Made by a program: the position numbers and the translations under genes | Shown: positions 8,226-16,843 of the stretch, one piece after another | Layout: each line of letters opens with the position of its first letter | How positions within the stretch are numbered: the first letter of the stretch is position 1 | Assembly: GCA_937871985.1 (NCBI GenBank) | Contig: CALMPB010000367.1 | Location: forward strand, 1-64,000 | Direction of reading: 5' to 3' | From: an uncultured Burkholderiaceae bacterium | Lineage (GTDB): Bacteria; Pseudomonadota; Gammaproteobacteria; Burkholderiales; Burkholderiaceae | DNA length: 64,000 nucleotides | The notes under the pieces: generated by a model | What the model saw: only the letters and a program-made list of their open reading frames with translations | Told to the model about the DNA's origin: nothing | Databases searched by the model: none

Positions 8226-9008
8226 TCAAGTCGCCAACTGCGGCACCGTATGCAGCACGATCCATACGATCAGCAACGGGCCGCTATTGAACAAGCCATG
8301 CAGCAGCATGGAAGCGCCGATTCCCCGGCGCACGCGCATCCAGCCCAGCGCCAGTCCGGTCAGCCACTGCGGAAGCACCAGCAAGGGCATCAACCAGTAG
8401 GGGGTGCCGTGCAGCGAAAAATTATGCAGGTGTATCGCCGCGAAAAGCAGGCACGACGCGTGGAACACCCAGGGAAACCAGGCCTGGTAGGCGCGGCGCT
8501 GATGCCAGGACAGCTGGCGAACGGCCCTGCCCAGCGAGAATGGGCGGCTTTCTATGTGCCAGCACAGCAGCACGACAGCCGCGACCAGCGCCACCGTGCT
8601 CCATCTTGGCCCGGCAAGCATGGCCACGGCGGCCACGGGAAGCAGCCACAGCGCCCGGCCGGGCCGGCGCAAGCCATAGCGAAAGACCAGCTCTTCCACG
8701 ACAGGCGCCCACAATACGGCCTGCAGCCACGGGATATTGGTGAGATCCAGCCGGTGCTGCGCGCCTCCGGCGCCCGCCGCCATGAAGGCGATGGGCCCCA
8801 GGAACACCATGTTCACGAACCAAAGAAACGCGGCCCATTGCAGCAGCCGGCGCCAGGGCACGGCAGGCATCCAGTCGGCCTGCCAGCTATTGCTGTGCGC
8901 CGCGCAGCGGCCCGGCGCCCTGGGCGCCAGGCGCGGCCGCGCCAGAAAGCGCGCGAACAGCCGGAACTCGTCGCGAAACCGGCTGCCCGAAGGACCCGCC
9001 TTACGCAC
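8226..9008 (-). CDS. CPBP-family intramembrane glutamic endopeptidase (CAAX/Abi)
   Basis: A 260-residue membrane protein with the three motifs of the CPBP (CAAX protease/Abi) family: E105-E106-x3-R110 (VEELVFR), F189-x3-H193 (FAAIH) and H237-x3-N241 (HGLFN). Several hydrophobic helices surround them, as expected for an intramembrane protease. Family members process prenylated proteins or peptides or give bacteriocin immunity; the substrate here is unknown. The GTG at 9008 overlaps the end of pth by eight bases, with a GAAGGA site inside pth, so the two are probably translationally coupled. It differs from the usual pth-ychF arrangement by being inserted between them. Confidence 0.82.
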   Translation of the reverse strand: MRKAGPSGSRFRDEFRLFARFLARPRLAPRAPGRCAAHSNSWQADWMPAVPWRRLLQWAAFLWFVNMVFLGPIAFMAAGAGGAQHRLDLTNIPWLQAVLWAPVVEELVFRYGLRRPGRALWLLPVAAVAMLAGPRWSTVALVAAVVLLCWHIESRPFSLGRAVRQLSWHQRRAYQAWFPWVFHASCLLFAAIHLHNFSLHGTPYWLMPLLVLPQWLTGLALGWMRVRRGIGASMLLHGLFNSGPLLIVWIVLHTVPQLAT

Positions 9009-9597
9009 CGTTTCCTTCGTGCAATTGATTCATGGCCTTGGTGAAGTCGCCCTTCAGCATCAACGGAACCACAGCCCGGCAACGGTCGATCACGCCTTCA
9101 ATGGCCTGAAGCTCTTCGCGCTTGGGCGGATTGAGCACGAATCCCACGACCTGCTGCGCCAGCCCCAGCGACCGGGGATGACCGATGCCGATGCGCATGC
9201 GCCAGAAGTCCGGGCTGGAAAACGCCGACTGGATGTCGCGCAGGCCGTTGTGCCCGGCATGCCCGCCGCCCTGCTTCATCTTGACCTGTCCCGGCAATAA
9301 ATCCAGCTCGTCGTGCAGCACCAGCACCTCTTCAGGCGCAAGCTTGTAGAAGCGCATGAGCGCGCCGGCCGCCTGGCCGGAACGGTTCATGAACGTGGAG
9401 GGCTTGGCCAGCACCACGGGCTCGCCTTCGAAGCGTCCTTTGGCCACCCAGGCGGAAAACCCTTTTTCCAGCGCAAAGCTGGCCTTGAAGTCGTTGGCCA
9501 GGTGATCGGCCAGCCAGAAGCCCGCATTATGGCGCGTGGTTTCGTATTCGGGGCCGGGGTTGCCCAGCCCGATGATCAGGCGGATAGGAGGCTTCAT
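9001..9597 (-). CDS. pth: Peptidyl-tRNA hydrolase
   Basis: This 198-residue enzyme frees tRNA from peptidyl-tRNA dropped by stalled ribosomes. Visible catalytic and binding residues are Asn13, His23 (TTRHNAGF), Asn71 ([10 protein letters not shown]) and Asp96 (LVLHDELDL), matching E. coli Asn10, His20, Asn68 and Asp93. The segment [14 protein letters not shown] is also conserved. The ATG at 9597 begins [15 protein letters not shown]. It lies downstream of rplY and a terminator, the standard betaproteobacterial order prs-rplY-pth. Confidence 0.97.
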   Translation of the reverse strand: MKPPIRLIIGLGNPGPEYETTRHNAGFWLADHLANDFKASFALEKGFSAWVAKGRFEGEPVVLAKPSTFMNRSGQAAGALMRFYKLAPEEVLVLHDELDLLPGQVKMKQGGGHAGHNGLRDIQSAFSSPDFWRMRIGIGHPRSLGLAQQVVGFVLNPPKREELQAIEGVIDRCRAVVPLMLKGDFTKAMNQLHEGNGA

Positions 9598-9666
9598 AGA
9601 TAGTTATAAAAAAGGGCGGCGTCCGGATCGATGCCGGCGGCATGCCGGCCCGGATGGTGGACATGG

Positions 9667-9704
9667 TAAAACAAAACCCCTGATGGCAACCGCCAGCAGG
9701 GGTT
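9667..9704 (-). terminator. Rho-independent terminator after rplY
   Basis: The stem AACCCCTG (9675-9682) pairs with CAGGGGTT (9697-9704). Read on the minus strand it is followed by TTTTGTTTT, so it ends the prs-rplY transcript before pth. Confidence 0.85.
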
Positions 9705-9761
9705 CTTGCCTTGCCCCGCCGCCCGTTCGGACAGCGCGGGCACGGCCACGAAACACGATGA

Positions 9762-10382
9762 TTATTCGGCTTCGGGAGCGGCGGGCGCGTCGGGAGCCGC
9801 TTCGTCGTCCGAGGCGCCACCGGCCTTGACGGGAGCCGAAGCCAGCGCGGGGTTGCCGTCGCCGCCGTGGGCCGCGAAGGTCACGCCCTTGGGCAGCGAA
9901 ACCTGGTTCAGGTGGAACGTGGAACCCGCTTCAAGAGTGGCCAGGTCGACCGTGATGGAGGCAGGCAGATCCGCCGGCAGGCAGGAGATTTCGAGCTCGG
10001 TCAGCAGGTGGCTGATGATGGCTTTGCCGACCTTCACCGCGGGCGAGTTCTCGCCGTTGATGAAATGCAGCGGCACCTTGGTGGTGATGGCGTGCGTTGC
10101 ATCGACGCGCTGGAAATCGACATGCAGGACTTGCTGCTTGTAGGGGTGCCATTGAACCGAGCGCAGCAGGACCTGTTCGGTCTTGCCTTCGAGCTCCATG
10201 CCCAGGATGGACGCGTGGAATTCTTCCTTGCGCAGGGCATGGTAGATTTCGTTGTGATCGAGTTCGATGTTCAGCGGCTGTGCCTTGCCGCCGTAGACGA
10301 TGGCGGGGACACGACCAGCGCGGCGCAGGCGGCGGCTCGCACTCGTACCCTGAACGCTACGCAAAGTGGCATTGAATTTCAT
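9762..10382 (-). CDS. rplY: Ribosomal protein L25 (Ctc-type, long form)
   Basis: A 206-residue 5S rRNA-binding protein of the large subunit. The N-terminal L25 domain (MKFNATLR, then RRLRRAGRVPAIVYGG) and the C-terminal TL5/Ctc extension (FINGENSPAVKVGK onwards) are both present, ending in an acidic alanine/proline-rich tail (DEAAPDAPAAPEAE). The start is the ATG at 10382 with GGAGC upstream; the frame continues upstream through the prs end without meaning. It lies 109 bases downstream of prs. Confidence 0.97.
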   Translation of the reverse strand: MKFNATLRSVQGTSASRRLRRAGRVPAIVYGGKAQPLNIELDHNEIYHALRKEEFHASILGMELEGKTEQVLLRSVQWHPYKQQVLHVDFQRVDATHAITTKVPLHFINGENSPAVKVGKAIISHLLTELEISCLPADLPASITVDLATLEAGSTFHLNQVSLPKGVTFAAHGGDGNPALASAPVKAGGASDDEAAPDAPAAPEAE

Positions 10383-10491
10383 GGAAAAGCTCCAAAAACA
10401 ATGGGCTTGAAGGCCCTGTGGTAAATCGCGGCGCTTATGCGCCGCGCTGTGTCGTTGCCTGCCGCGACCAGCAGGCAACGGAAAACGGTTT

Positions 10492-11442
10492 TCAATCGAC
10501 GAACAACGAGCTGACCGATTCGGCGTTGGAGATGCGCAGCATGGTCTCGCCCAGCAGCGATGCGCACGACAACTGGCGGATCTTGCCGCAGCCTCGCGAC
10601 TCGTCGGACAACGGAATGGTGTCGGTGACGACCAGTTCGTCGAGATCGGATTCGGCAATCCGCTGCACCGCGCCGCCCGACAGCACGGCATGGGTACAGT
10701 AGGCGTAAACGCCCAGGGCGCCGCGTTCTTTCAGGGCCTGGGCCGCCTTGCACAGCGTGCCGGCCGTGTCCACCATGTCGTCCATGATGATGCAGGTTCG
10801 GCCGTCGATTTCGCCGATGATGTTCATGACTTCGGACACATTGGCCCGGGGACGGCGCTTGTCGATGATGGCCAGGTCGGCCTCGAGCTGCTTGGCCAGC
10901 GCCCGGGCGCGCACCACGCCGCCGATGTCGGGCGACACCACCACGACGTTCTGGTAATTGCGGCGCCAGATATCGCCCAGCAGCACGGGGCTTGCGTAGA
11001 CGTTATCGACGGGAATGTCGAAAAAGCCCTGAATCTGGTCGGCGTGCAGGTCCATGGTCATGACGCGGTCGACGCCGGCGACCTGCAGCATGTTGGCCAC
11101 GACCTTGGCCGAAATGGCCACGCGCGCCGAGCGCGGGCGGCGGTCCTGGCGGGCATAGCCGAAATAAGGCATGGCGGCGGTGATGCGGCCCGCCGAAGCC
11201 CGGCGCAAGGCATCGACCATGACCATGACTTCCATGAGATTGTCGTTGGTCGGCGCGCAAGTGGGCTGCAGCACGAAAACGTCTTTGCCGCGGACGTTCT
11301 CGTTGATTTCGACCATGACCTCGCCATCGGAGAAACGACCCACGGTCATTTTGCCCAACGACATATCCAGGTGATTGACAACATCGACCGCCAGGCGGGG
11401 ATTGGCGGTACCGGTAAAAATCATGAATCTGTCGTTGGTCAT
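10492..11442 (-). CDS. prs: Ribose-phosphate pyrophosphokinase (PRPP synthetase)
   Basis: This 316-residue enzyme makes PRPP from ribose 5-phosphate and ATP, feeding purine, pyrimidine, histidine, tryptophan and NAD synthesis. Typical segments are [14 protein letters not shown] (catalytic flexible-loop neighbourhood), [21 protein letters not shown] and the PRPP-binding loop [14 protein letters not shown]. The ATG at 11442 ([15 protein letters not shown]) gives the family length; an upstream in-frame extension lacks homology. The leader between tRNA-Gln and this gene contains long inverted repeats, described separately. No strong Shine-Dalgarno sequence precedes the ATG. Confidence 0.97.
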   Translation of the reverse strand: MTNDRFMIFTGTANPRLAVDVVNHLDMSLGKMTVGRFSDGEVMVEINENVRGKDVFVLQPTCAPTNDNLMEVMVMVDALRRASAGRITAAMPYFGYARQDRRPRSARVAISAKVVANMLQVAGVDRVMTMDLHADQIQGFFDIPVDNVYASPVLLGDIWRRNYQNVVVVSPDIGGVVRARALAKQLEADLAIIDKRRPRANVSEVMNIIGEIDGRTCIIMDDMVDTAGTLCKAAQALKERGALGVYAYCTHAVLSGGAVQRIAESDLDELVVTDTIPLSDESRGCGKIRQLSCASLLGETMLRISNAESVSSLFVD

Positions 11443-11461
11443 GATGGAAGGTATATGTTCC

Positions 11462-11549
11462 GAGTCGTTAAACGACAAAGCTGTTGACCAGCACACCCGT
11501 TCGGGGCCGACTCAACAGCTCGTTTAACTGCAAAGCCTGGGATAGGCTT
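11462..11549 (-). promoter_or_regulatory. Structured leader of prs with two hairpins and an alternative stem
   Basis: On the minus-strand RNA the first hairpin is AAGCCT/AGGCTT (plus positions 11544-11549 and 11533-11538). A long stem then combines GUUAAACG with CGUUUAAC (11521-11528, 11467-11474) and AGCUGUUG with CAACAGCU (11513-11520, 11479-11486), with a four-base bulge on one side. GAGUCG just inside the loop (11508-11513) is complementary to CGACUC just outside the stem (11462-11467), and the two pairings cannot coexist without opening the main stem. No U-run follows, so it is not a simple terminator. Function is unknown. Confidence 0.6.
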
Positions 11550-11556
11550 AGAAAGT

Positions 11557-11633
11557 TGGCTGGGGAAGAAGGATTCGAACCTTCGCATGCTGGAATCAAA
11601 ATCCAGTGCCTTAACCAGCTTGGCGATTCCCCA
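11557..11633 (-). tRNA. tRNA-Gln (anticodon UUG)
   Basis: On the minus strand the acceptor stem TGGGGAA pairs with TTCCCCA, followed by discriminator G and an encoded CCA. The anticodon arm is CTGGA-TTTTGAT-TCCAG, giving anticodon TTG (plus 11597-11599). The T arm is AGGTTCGAATCCT-like and the D arm is also canonical. Its 5' end is one base from the ispE stop, and prs follows, the usual betaproteobacterial order ispE-tRNA-Gln-prs. Confidence 0.97.
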
Positions 11634-11634
11634 A

Positions 11635-12612
11635 TTAATCTTGCAACCAGTGCCTTAGCGGATGATCGACAAGGCCCGGGCAAGCCCACGCGTTATCGAC
11701 GACTGCGTCGTCACCGGTACTGCTGCTACTGCTGCTTTTATCACTTTTGCAGCGTATTTTACCGATAATTTCCTGCTGACATCCAGCCGCTTGTTCCATG
11801 CTTACAAATTCGGCAAAAAGACAAGCGCCCGATCCTGTCATTCTTGGCTGGATTCCTTGTTCGAGCAGCCATTCGGCTGCGCGGCGAACCGCAGGATACC
11901 TGCCAAAAACAACCGGCTCCAAATCGTTGCGGCCAAAAAAAGGAACCTGGCCTTCGAATCTGCGAGTATCTCGTCGATTCAAGCTACCGCTTTTTTCCGC
12001 TTCAATTTTTTGCCAATCAGCAAAGACCGACATTTTGATGCATGGAGAATCTCTTGTCAAATCGGGGGCGGAAAACACCCCTGCGGTCGGCACCTTCTGA
12101 TGCGGCTGCACCACGACGTAGGCGCGCTCGGGCACGCCGACCGGACTCAGTATTTCGCCTATGCCTTCGGCGAAGGCCGGCTGGCCGAACACGAAGACCG
12201 GCACATCCGCCCCCAGGGGCAGGGCCAGCCGCATCAGCGCCTGCCGATCCAGGCCCGTCTTCCATAAGCGATCGAGGGCGATGAGCGTGCTGGCGGCATC
12301 GCTGGATCCCCCGCCCAGGCCGGCGCCGGCGGGAATCCGCTTTACGTAATGAATGTGGGCGCCCTGTCTCGTGCCGGTGGCCTGTTGCAAGGCCCGGGCC
12401 GCCCGCGCGACCAGATCCTGGGCGGGATCCATGCCCTCGACGGCGCTGTCGCACACAATGCGGCCATCCGCGCGCAAATCGAAATTCAGCGTGTCGTACA
12501 GGCCGATGAAGCGGAACACCGACTGCAGGAGGTGGTAGCCGTCGGGCCGGCGGCCCACGACGTGCAGGAAAAGATTGATCTTGGCCGGCGCCGGAACATC
12601 GTACAGTGCCAT
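11635..12612 (-). CDS. ispE: 4-diphosphocytidyl-2-C-methyl-D-erythritol kinase
   Basis: A 325-residue GHMP kinase of the non-mevalonate isoprenoid pathway, phosphorylating CDP-ME. Catalytic Lys11 (PAPAKINLFLHV) and Asp136 (GADVPVF) and the ATP loop PAGAGLGGGSSDAAS (residues 94-108) are present. The protein is longer than E. coli IspE (283 aa). After the conserved C-terminal MTGSGACLFAEF it has a tail containing six consecutive serines encoded by a repeated TGCTGC-type tract (plus about 11717-11737), then VDHPLRHWLQD. The stop ends one base from tRNA-Gln. It starts six bases after lolB. The tail may be an expansion of a natural C-terminal region. Confidence 0.95.
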   Translation of the reverse strand: MALYDVPAPAKINLFLHVVGRRPDGYHLLQSVFRFIGLYDTLNFDLRADGRIVCDSAVEGMDPAQDLVARAARALQQATGTRQGAHIHYVKRIPAGAGLGGGSSDAASTLIALDRLWKTGLDRQALMRLALPLGADVPVFVFGQPAFAEGIGEILSPVGVPERAYVVVQPHQKVPTAGVFSAPDLTRDSPCIKMSVFADWQKIEAEKSGSLNRRDTRRFEGQVPFFGRNDLEPVVFGRYPAVRRAAEWLLEQGIQPRMTGSGACLFAEFVSMEQAAGCQQEIIGKIRCKSDKSSSSSSTGDDAVVDNAWACPGLVDHPLRHWLQD

Positions 12613-12618
12613 GCCCGC

Positions 12619-13203
12619 TTATTCGCCGTCGACGACCAGGCGCACGCTGATGTCGCGATCCGCTTCGTCGCGGCTCAGCCTGAGCAGGCGGGGGCCCTGG
12701 GTGTCGTAGTTCGACAAGGCTACCTGCCAGCCCGCCTGCTCGAACCCCATGGGCTGCCCTGCCGGGTTCTTTTTCAATCCGCTGACCGGCGCCGCGCCGG
12801 TCTGCCCGCGCAGCCAGTCGCGCAAACCGGCAACGGGAATCGGGCTGCCCAGCACCTTGGCCACCAGCGCATCGGGATCAGCGGCGCTTTCGACGTCGCC
12901 GTTGCTGCGTGTCATGACTGCCATGCGGGTCGAAACCTTGACCCGCGCCAGCGTGCTGCCCAAGGGATTGGCCAGGTCGAGCACCAACTGGCTGCCCGCA
13001 TCGTGCCAGGCGAAACCGCCCTGCACCGCATCTTGATGGCCATCGCGATACGCCACGGTGACGGCAAAGCGGCCTGTACGATCAAAGGCCTGCCCACCGC
13101 TTTCGCCGACAATCTTGTTCGGGGTGGCGCACGCCGCCAGCAGCAGCCCGCAAAAGCCGGCCAGCGCGACCACCCGCCAGCGCCTTGCCCAGGCTGCCAT
13201 CAT
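12619..13203 (-). CDS. lolB: Outer-membrane lipoprotein insertion protein LolB
   Basis: A 194-residue outer-membrane lipoprotein that receives lipoproteins from LolA and inserts them into the outer membrane. The signal peptide ends in a lipobox LLAAC with the lipidated Cys25. The fold follows as RTGRFAVTVAYRDG and GGFAWHDAGSQLVLDLANPLGSTLARV, matching the LolB pattern. The first ATG overlaps the TGA of the TPR gene (ATGA) and is followed at once by a second ATG. The order TPR-lolB-ispE is typical of Burkholderiales. Confidence 0.9.
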   Translation of the reverse strand: MMAAWARRWRVVALAGFCGLLLAACATPNKIVGESGGQAFDRTGRFAVTVAYRDGHQDAVQGGFAWHDAGSQLVLDLANPLGSTLARVKVSTRMAVMTRSNGDVESAADPDALVAKVLGSPIPVAGLRDWLRGQTGAAPVSGLKKNPAGQPMGFEQAGWQVALSNYDTQGPRLLRLSRDEADRDISVRLVVDGE

Positions 13204-14978
13204 GGCAGCTTCACCTTGAAGCGCTCCAGCGTCTTCAGCAGGGTTTCGTTGTCGGGATCCTTGGCCATGCCAGCCGCCCAGACCTTGCGGGCCTCGTCAT
13301 GCCGCTTCAGCTTCCAGAGCACCTCGCCCAAATGGGCGGACACTTCGGCAATCGGCATGATGTTGTACGAGCGCTGCAGATACCCCAGCGCCGCCTGCAG
13401 GTCGTTGACCCGATAAAAATACCAGCCGACGCTGTCCAGGATGAAGGGGCTGTCGGGCTGCAGGTCCAGGGCGCGCTCGAGCAAGTCCTGGGCTTCGTCC
13501 AGCCGTGTGTTCTGGTCGGCCAGGGTATAGCCCAGCGCGTTGTAGGCATCGGCGTCGTTGGGCTCCAGCTCGATGACGCGCCTCATCAGTTTCTCGAACT
13601 CGTCCAGCTTGCCCTGCCTTTCGTACAGCATGCCCAGGTCGAACTTGATTTCGGCGCTGTTGGGCAGGCTTTTATCGGCCTTGACCAGTACGTCGACGGC
13701 CTGGTCTGTGCGCCCGGCATCGCGATAGATGGCGCTCATGGTCAGGGCCTTCACCGCCCGCTCGTGGCGGCTTTGCGCCTTGGCCGAGTCTATGGTCTTG
13801 CGCGCCTGCGGAATATTGCCCAGGCGGCCCTGCAGCACGGCCTGGTGAATGCGGGCCTGGAACACCAGCGCGGGGTCGTCGATAAGCTCCAGCTGCTTGA
13901 TCGCCTCGTCCAGCTGGTTTTGTTTTTCAGCGATCTTGACCAGCAGAAGGCGAGCGTCCGAGGCGTCCGACATGGCATTGCTGGCCCGGTCGTCGATGGA
14001 CTGGCGGCGCTGCGTCTGGACGTTGATGTACTCGTTCAGCAAGGCCTTGGCCTGGTCGTAGCGCCCGGCCTGGAAATTGACCTCGGCCTCGGTATAGAGC
14101 AGGTCGAAGTCCTCGGGCGCGGCCTGGCGCATGCGATGCACCAGCTCCAGCGCGCCCTCGAAATCCTTGCGGTCGACCAGCCGGCCGGCCAGCAGCAGTT
14201 GCAGCCGGCGCGCCTGGGGGTGCTTGTCGATGAAATCGTAGGCGGACTGTATGGCCTGGCCCGGATCGTCCTTCAGGCCGTATTCAAGCAAGCGCTGCGC
14301 CGCCGGTTCGGAATTGGGATCCATGGCCAGCACCCGGCGCGCCTCGTCCAGGGCCCGGGTAACATCGCCGGCCGCCCAGGCCGCATCGGACAGCGCCAGG
14401 TGGGCGACGGGCAGCTTGCGCGCCGAATCATCCAGCGCTTGATCCAGGATTTCCAGCGCCACCTTTTTGTCGTTCAGCTTACTGACGATGACCAGCGCCT
14501 GGCCGATGGCCATGCTTTTATCGCTGGCCTTGGCAATGCGTTCGCGCAGCGCCAGGGCCATGCCCGCGGTCTGGCCGTTCGAGGCCGCCAGCGCCAGGGA
14601 GCTGGCTACCGCTTCCTGGTCGCCGGGTGCAAGAAACGCCCACTCCTGCGCGGCCTCCTGGGCGCGGCGCATATTGTGGTCGACAATGGATAATTGAAAC
14701 GCCTTTTTCGCCAGGCGCGGATCCGATGTGTCTTTGGCCAGATCCAGATACCCCTGGCTGGCCGTATCGTAGTCGCCGCGCTGGGCCGCGATTTCGGAAG
14801 CCAATATACGATAGAGGAGATCACCGGTCAGGTTGACGACGGGCGGTTCGCCGGCCCGCAGCCGGATCTGCTCGACGTGCTGGCCCGGGCCTGCTTCCGG
14901 GGCGGCAAAGGCCGCGACGGGAATCTGCAGGAACAAGCTGGAAAAAACAGCCAAAAAAACAGAGTTTGAAGGTTTCAT
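13200..14978 (-). CDS. Tetratricopeptide repeat protein, exported
   Basis: A 592-residue protein with a Sec signal peptide (residues 1 to about 26, ending AFA-AP) and many TPR units through its length, for example IASEIAAQRGDYDTASQGYLDLA and NALGYTLADQNTRLDEAQDLLERAL near the C terminus. TPR proteins scaffold complexes. This one sits upstream of lolB throughout Burkholderiales and may assist envelope assembly, but no function is established from the sequence. The ATG at 14978 is chosen; the Shine-Dalgarno sequence is weak. It is divergent from mutM across 89 bases that must hold both promoters. Confidence 0.85.
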   Translation of the reverse strand: MKPSNSVFLAVFSSLFLQIPVAAFAAPEAGPGQHVEQIRLRAGEPPVVNLTGDLLYRILASEIAAQRGDYDTASQGYLDLAKDTSDPRLAKKAFQLSIVDHNMRRAQEAAQEWAFLAPGDQEAVASSLALAASNGQTAGMALALRERIAKASDKSMAIGQALVIVSKLNDKKVALEILDQALDDSARKLPVAHLALSDAAWAAGDVTRALDEARRVLAMDPNSEPAAQRLLEYGLKDDPGQAIQSAYDFIDKHPQARRLQLLLAGRLVDRKDFEGALELVHRMRQAAPEDFDLLYTEAEVNFQAGRYDQAKALLNEYINVQTQRRQSIDDRASNAMSDASDARLLLVKIAEKQNQLDEAIKQLELIDDPALVFQARIHQAVLQGRLGNIPQARKTIDSAKAQSRHERAVKALTMSAIYRDAGRTDQAVDVLVKADKSLPNSAEIKFDLGMLYERQGKLDEFEKLMRRVIELEPNDADAYNALGYTLADQNTRLDEAQDLLERALDLQPDSPFILDSVGWYFYRVNDLQAALGYLQRSYNIMPIAEVSAHLGEVLWKLKRHDEARKVWAAGMAKDPDNETLLKTLERFKVKLP

Positions 14979-15067
14979 TCATCAGAACCATTGCCGCCGA
15001 GGCCGAATGGCCCGACATGGCAAAATAACATAACGTTTTAGTTTTATTAGGATGTTAGCACCCCGAC

Positions 15068-15895
15068 ATGCCAGAACTGCCAGAAGTTGAAACCACTCGT
15101 CGCGGAATAGCGACGATTATGCCCGGACATGTGCTCAAACGGCTTATTGTGCATGAATCACGCATGCGCTGGCCCGTTCCGCCGGGCCTTTCGGGCCTGG
15201 TTCAGGGCCAGAAAGTGCGAAGCTGCGAGCGCCGGGGCAAATACCTGCTGATCAATTTTGCGGCCGGCACGATGATTGTCCATCTTGGCATGTCGGGATC
15301 GCTGCGCCGCGTGGCGCTGGACGAAGAGCGGCGCAAGCACGACCATGTCGAATGGGTGTTCGAGCATGCGCGGTTCCTGCTGCACGACCCGCGCCGCTTC
15401 GGCGCCGTGCTGTGGCACCCGGCGGCCGACGGCTCCGTCCTGCAACACCCGCTGCTTGCCAAGCTGGGGCTGGAGCCCTTCGACCCCTTGTTCACCCCCG
15501 AATGGCTGCACCGGCATCTGCAAGGCAAGAACCTGGCCATCAAGCAGGCCTTGCTGGCCGGCCAGATCGTGGTGGGCGTGGGCAATATCTATGCGTCGGA
15601 AGCCCTGTTCCGCGCGCGCATCCACCCCGAGACCGCCTCGGGGAAGCTCTCGCTGAAACGCTGCGCGCTGCTGTGCGACGCGGTGCGGGCGACCTTGGCC
15701 GACGCCCTGGAGTCGGGCGGCAGCACCTTGCGGGATTATGTGAACGCCAGCGGACAGGCCGGCGCCTATTTCGAAATCCACGCGGCCGTCTACGACCGCG
15801 AAAAACAAGCCTGCCGCCAATGCGCGACGCCCATACGCAAAATCGTGCAGGGCCAGCGCGCCACGTACTTCTGCCCGAAATGCCAGCGCAAATAA
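15068..15895 (+). CDS. mutM: Formamidopyrimidine-DNA glycosylase
   Basis: This 275-residue bifunctional glycosylase/AP lyase removes 8-oxoguanine and formamidopyrimidines. The start MPELPEVETTRRG supplies the catalytic Pro2 and Glu3. The helix-two-turn-helix region NLAIKQALLAGQIVVGVGNIYASEALF and the C-terminal zinc finger with Cys249, Cys252, Cys269 and Cys272 are complete. The segment STLRDYVNASGQAGAYF is typical. It is divergent from the TPR-lolB operon. Confidence 0.98.
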   Translation: MPELPEVETTRRGIATIMPGHVLKRLIVHESRMRWPVPPGLSGLVQGQKVRSCERRGKYLLINFAAGTMIVHLGMSGSLRRVALDEERRKHDHVEWVFEHARFLLHDPRRFGAVLWHPAADGSVLQHPLLAKLGLEPFDPLFTPEWLHRHLQGKNLAIKQALLAGQIVVGVGNIYASEALFRARIHPETASGKLSLKRCALLCDAVRATLADALESGGSTLRDYVNASGQAGAYFEIHAAVYDREKQACRQCATPIRKIVQGQRATYFCPKCQRK

Positions 15896-15980
15896 GCCAA
15901 CGCCCATAAAGCCCGAACCGGAACCGCCGGCTCATGGCCTTGCCGGCCGGGCGGCGGCCCCGGCCGCGACTATGGGAATA

Positions 15981-16658
15981 TCAGGGCAAGTGCAGCAGCA
16001 CGGGCAGCCACCCGCAGCCCTGGGCGTATTCGATGAACTCGAAAACGGGCACGGCCAGGAAATACGGCAGCGCGTCGCGCACCGTATTCCATAACCCGCC
16101 GATATCGATCAGCAGGTCTTTATCGGACTGCCACCGCGAAAGCCTGGGCCAGAAGCGCGGCACTCGCGCGCAATAGCCGTCGAACTGCGGCCCGAAGACC
16201 TTGCGCAGCAAGACCTCTTCCTGGCCGATCACATAATTGAAAACGCCATAGACGCACAAGGCCAGGAGCAGGCCGAAGACGATGCTGCCGGTCTGGGCGC
16301 CAATTCCCACAACCGCCAGAACCGAAAAGAAATAAAGCGGATTGCGGCTGATGGAATAAGGCCCTTGCTGGATCAGCGTCGCGCCCTTATGGCCGCCCAA
16401 ATACAAAATGCACCAGCTACGTCCCAGGAAGGCCGTGAAAATAAGCGCCAGGCCCAGCCATTCTATGCCGCGATGCATGGACGACCCGCTTGCCCAGGTC
16501 GAAGCCAGGAAGGGTGAAATGAATACGGCAAGAATTCCCAGCGCGGTCAGCGTATGGCGCCGCCGCACCTGGACAACGGACAGCCGCCTCCAGATTTCAT
16601 CAATGCTGCTTTCGGAAAGCGCGGACGGACGGCGGTGGGCGGTAGAAGAAAAAAACAT
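15981..16658 (-). CDS. Isoprenylcysteine carboxyl methyltransferase-like membrane methyltransferase
   Basis: A 225-residue integral membrane protein with several hydrophobic helices and the phospholipid/isoprenylcysteine methyltransferase signature LIQQGPYSISRNPLYFFSV (about residues 112-130), followed by a C-terminal VLLRKVFGPQFDGYCARVPRFWP-like region that carries the conserved E/R-containing SAM site of this family. The substrate is unknown. The ATG at 16658 has AAGGA upstream; a longer upstream reading lacks homology. It follows a response regulator and histidine kinase on the same strand, with a 185-base gap holding a small hairpin (CCTTCG/CGAAGG, 16801-16819), so it may belong to that regulon. 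Confidence 0.8.
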   Translation of the reverse strand: MFFSSTAHRRPSALSESSIDEIWRRLSVVQVRRRHTLTALGILAVFISPFLASTWASGSSMHRGIEWLGLALIFTAFLGRSWCILYLGGHKGATLIQQGPYSISRNPLYFFSVLAVVGIGAQTGSIVFGLLLALCVYGVFNYVIGQEEVLLRKVFGPQFDGYCARVPRFWPRLSRWQSDKDLLIDIGGLWNTVRDALPYFLAVPVFEFIEYAQGCGWLPVLLHLP

Positions 16659-16843
16659 GCAATCGTTCCTTCGCAAAACAAGCCGGTGCACACACATGCA
16701 CAACTCAGCCGCCTGCCAGAATACGAAACACGGCATGAAAAAAACGTTGATTATTTCTGAATGAAAGCTGAATCGCCCCGCGGGCGCCTGCCCGTCAAGA
16801 CCTTCGCATGCGTCGAAGGCAGGCCTGCCGCGAAAACCGGCTT

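Noticed and set aside
13185..14693. Plus-strand open frame of 502 codons
   Set aside because: Antisense to the TPR gene; no domain, no ribosome-binding site, composition of a shadow frame.
16801..16819. Hairpin CCTTCG/CGAAGG after the histidine kinase as a terminator
   Set aside because: No T-run follows on the minus strand, so it is at most a weak structure.
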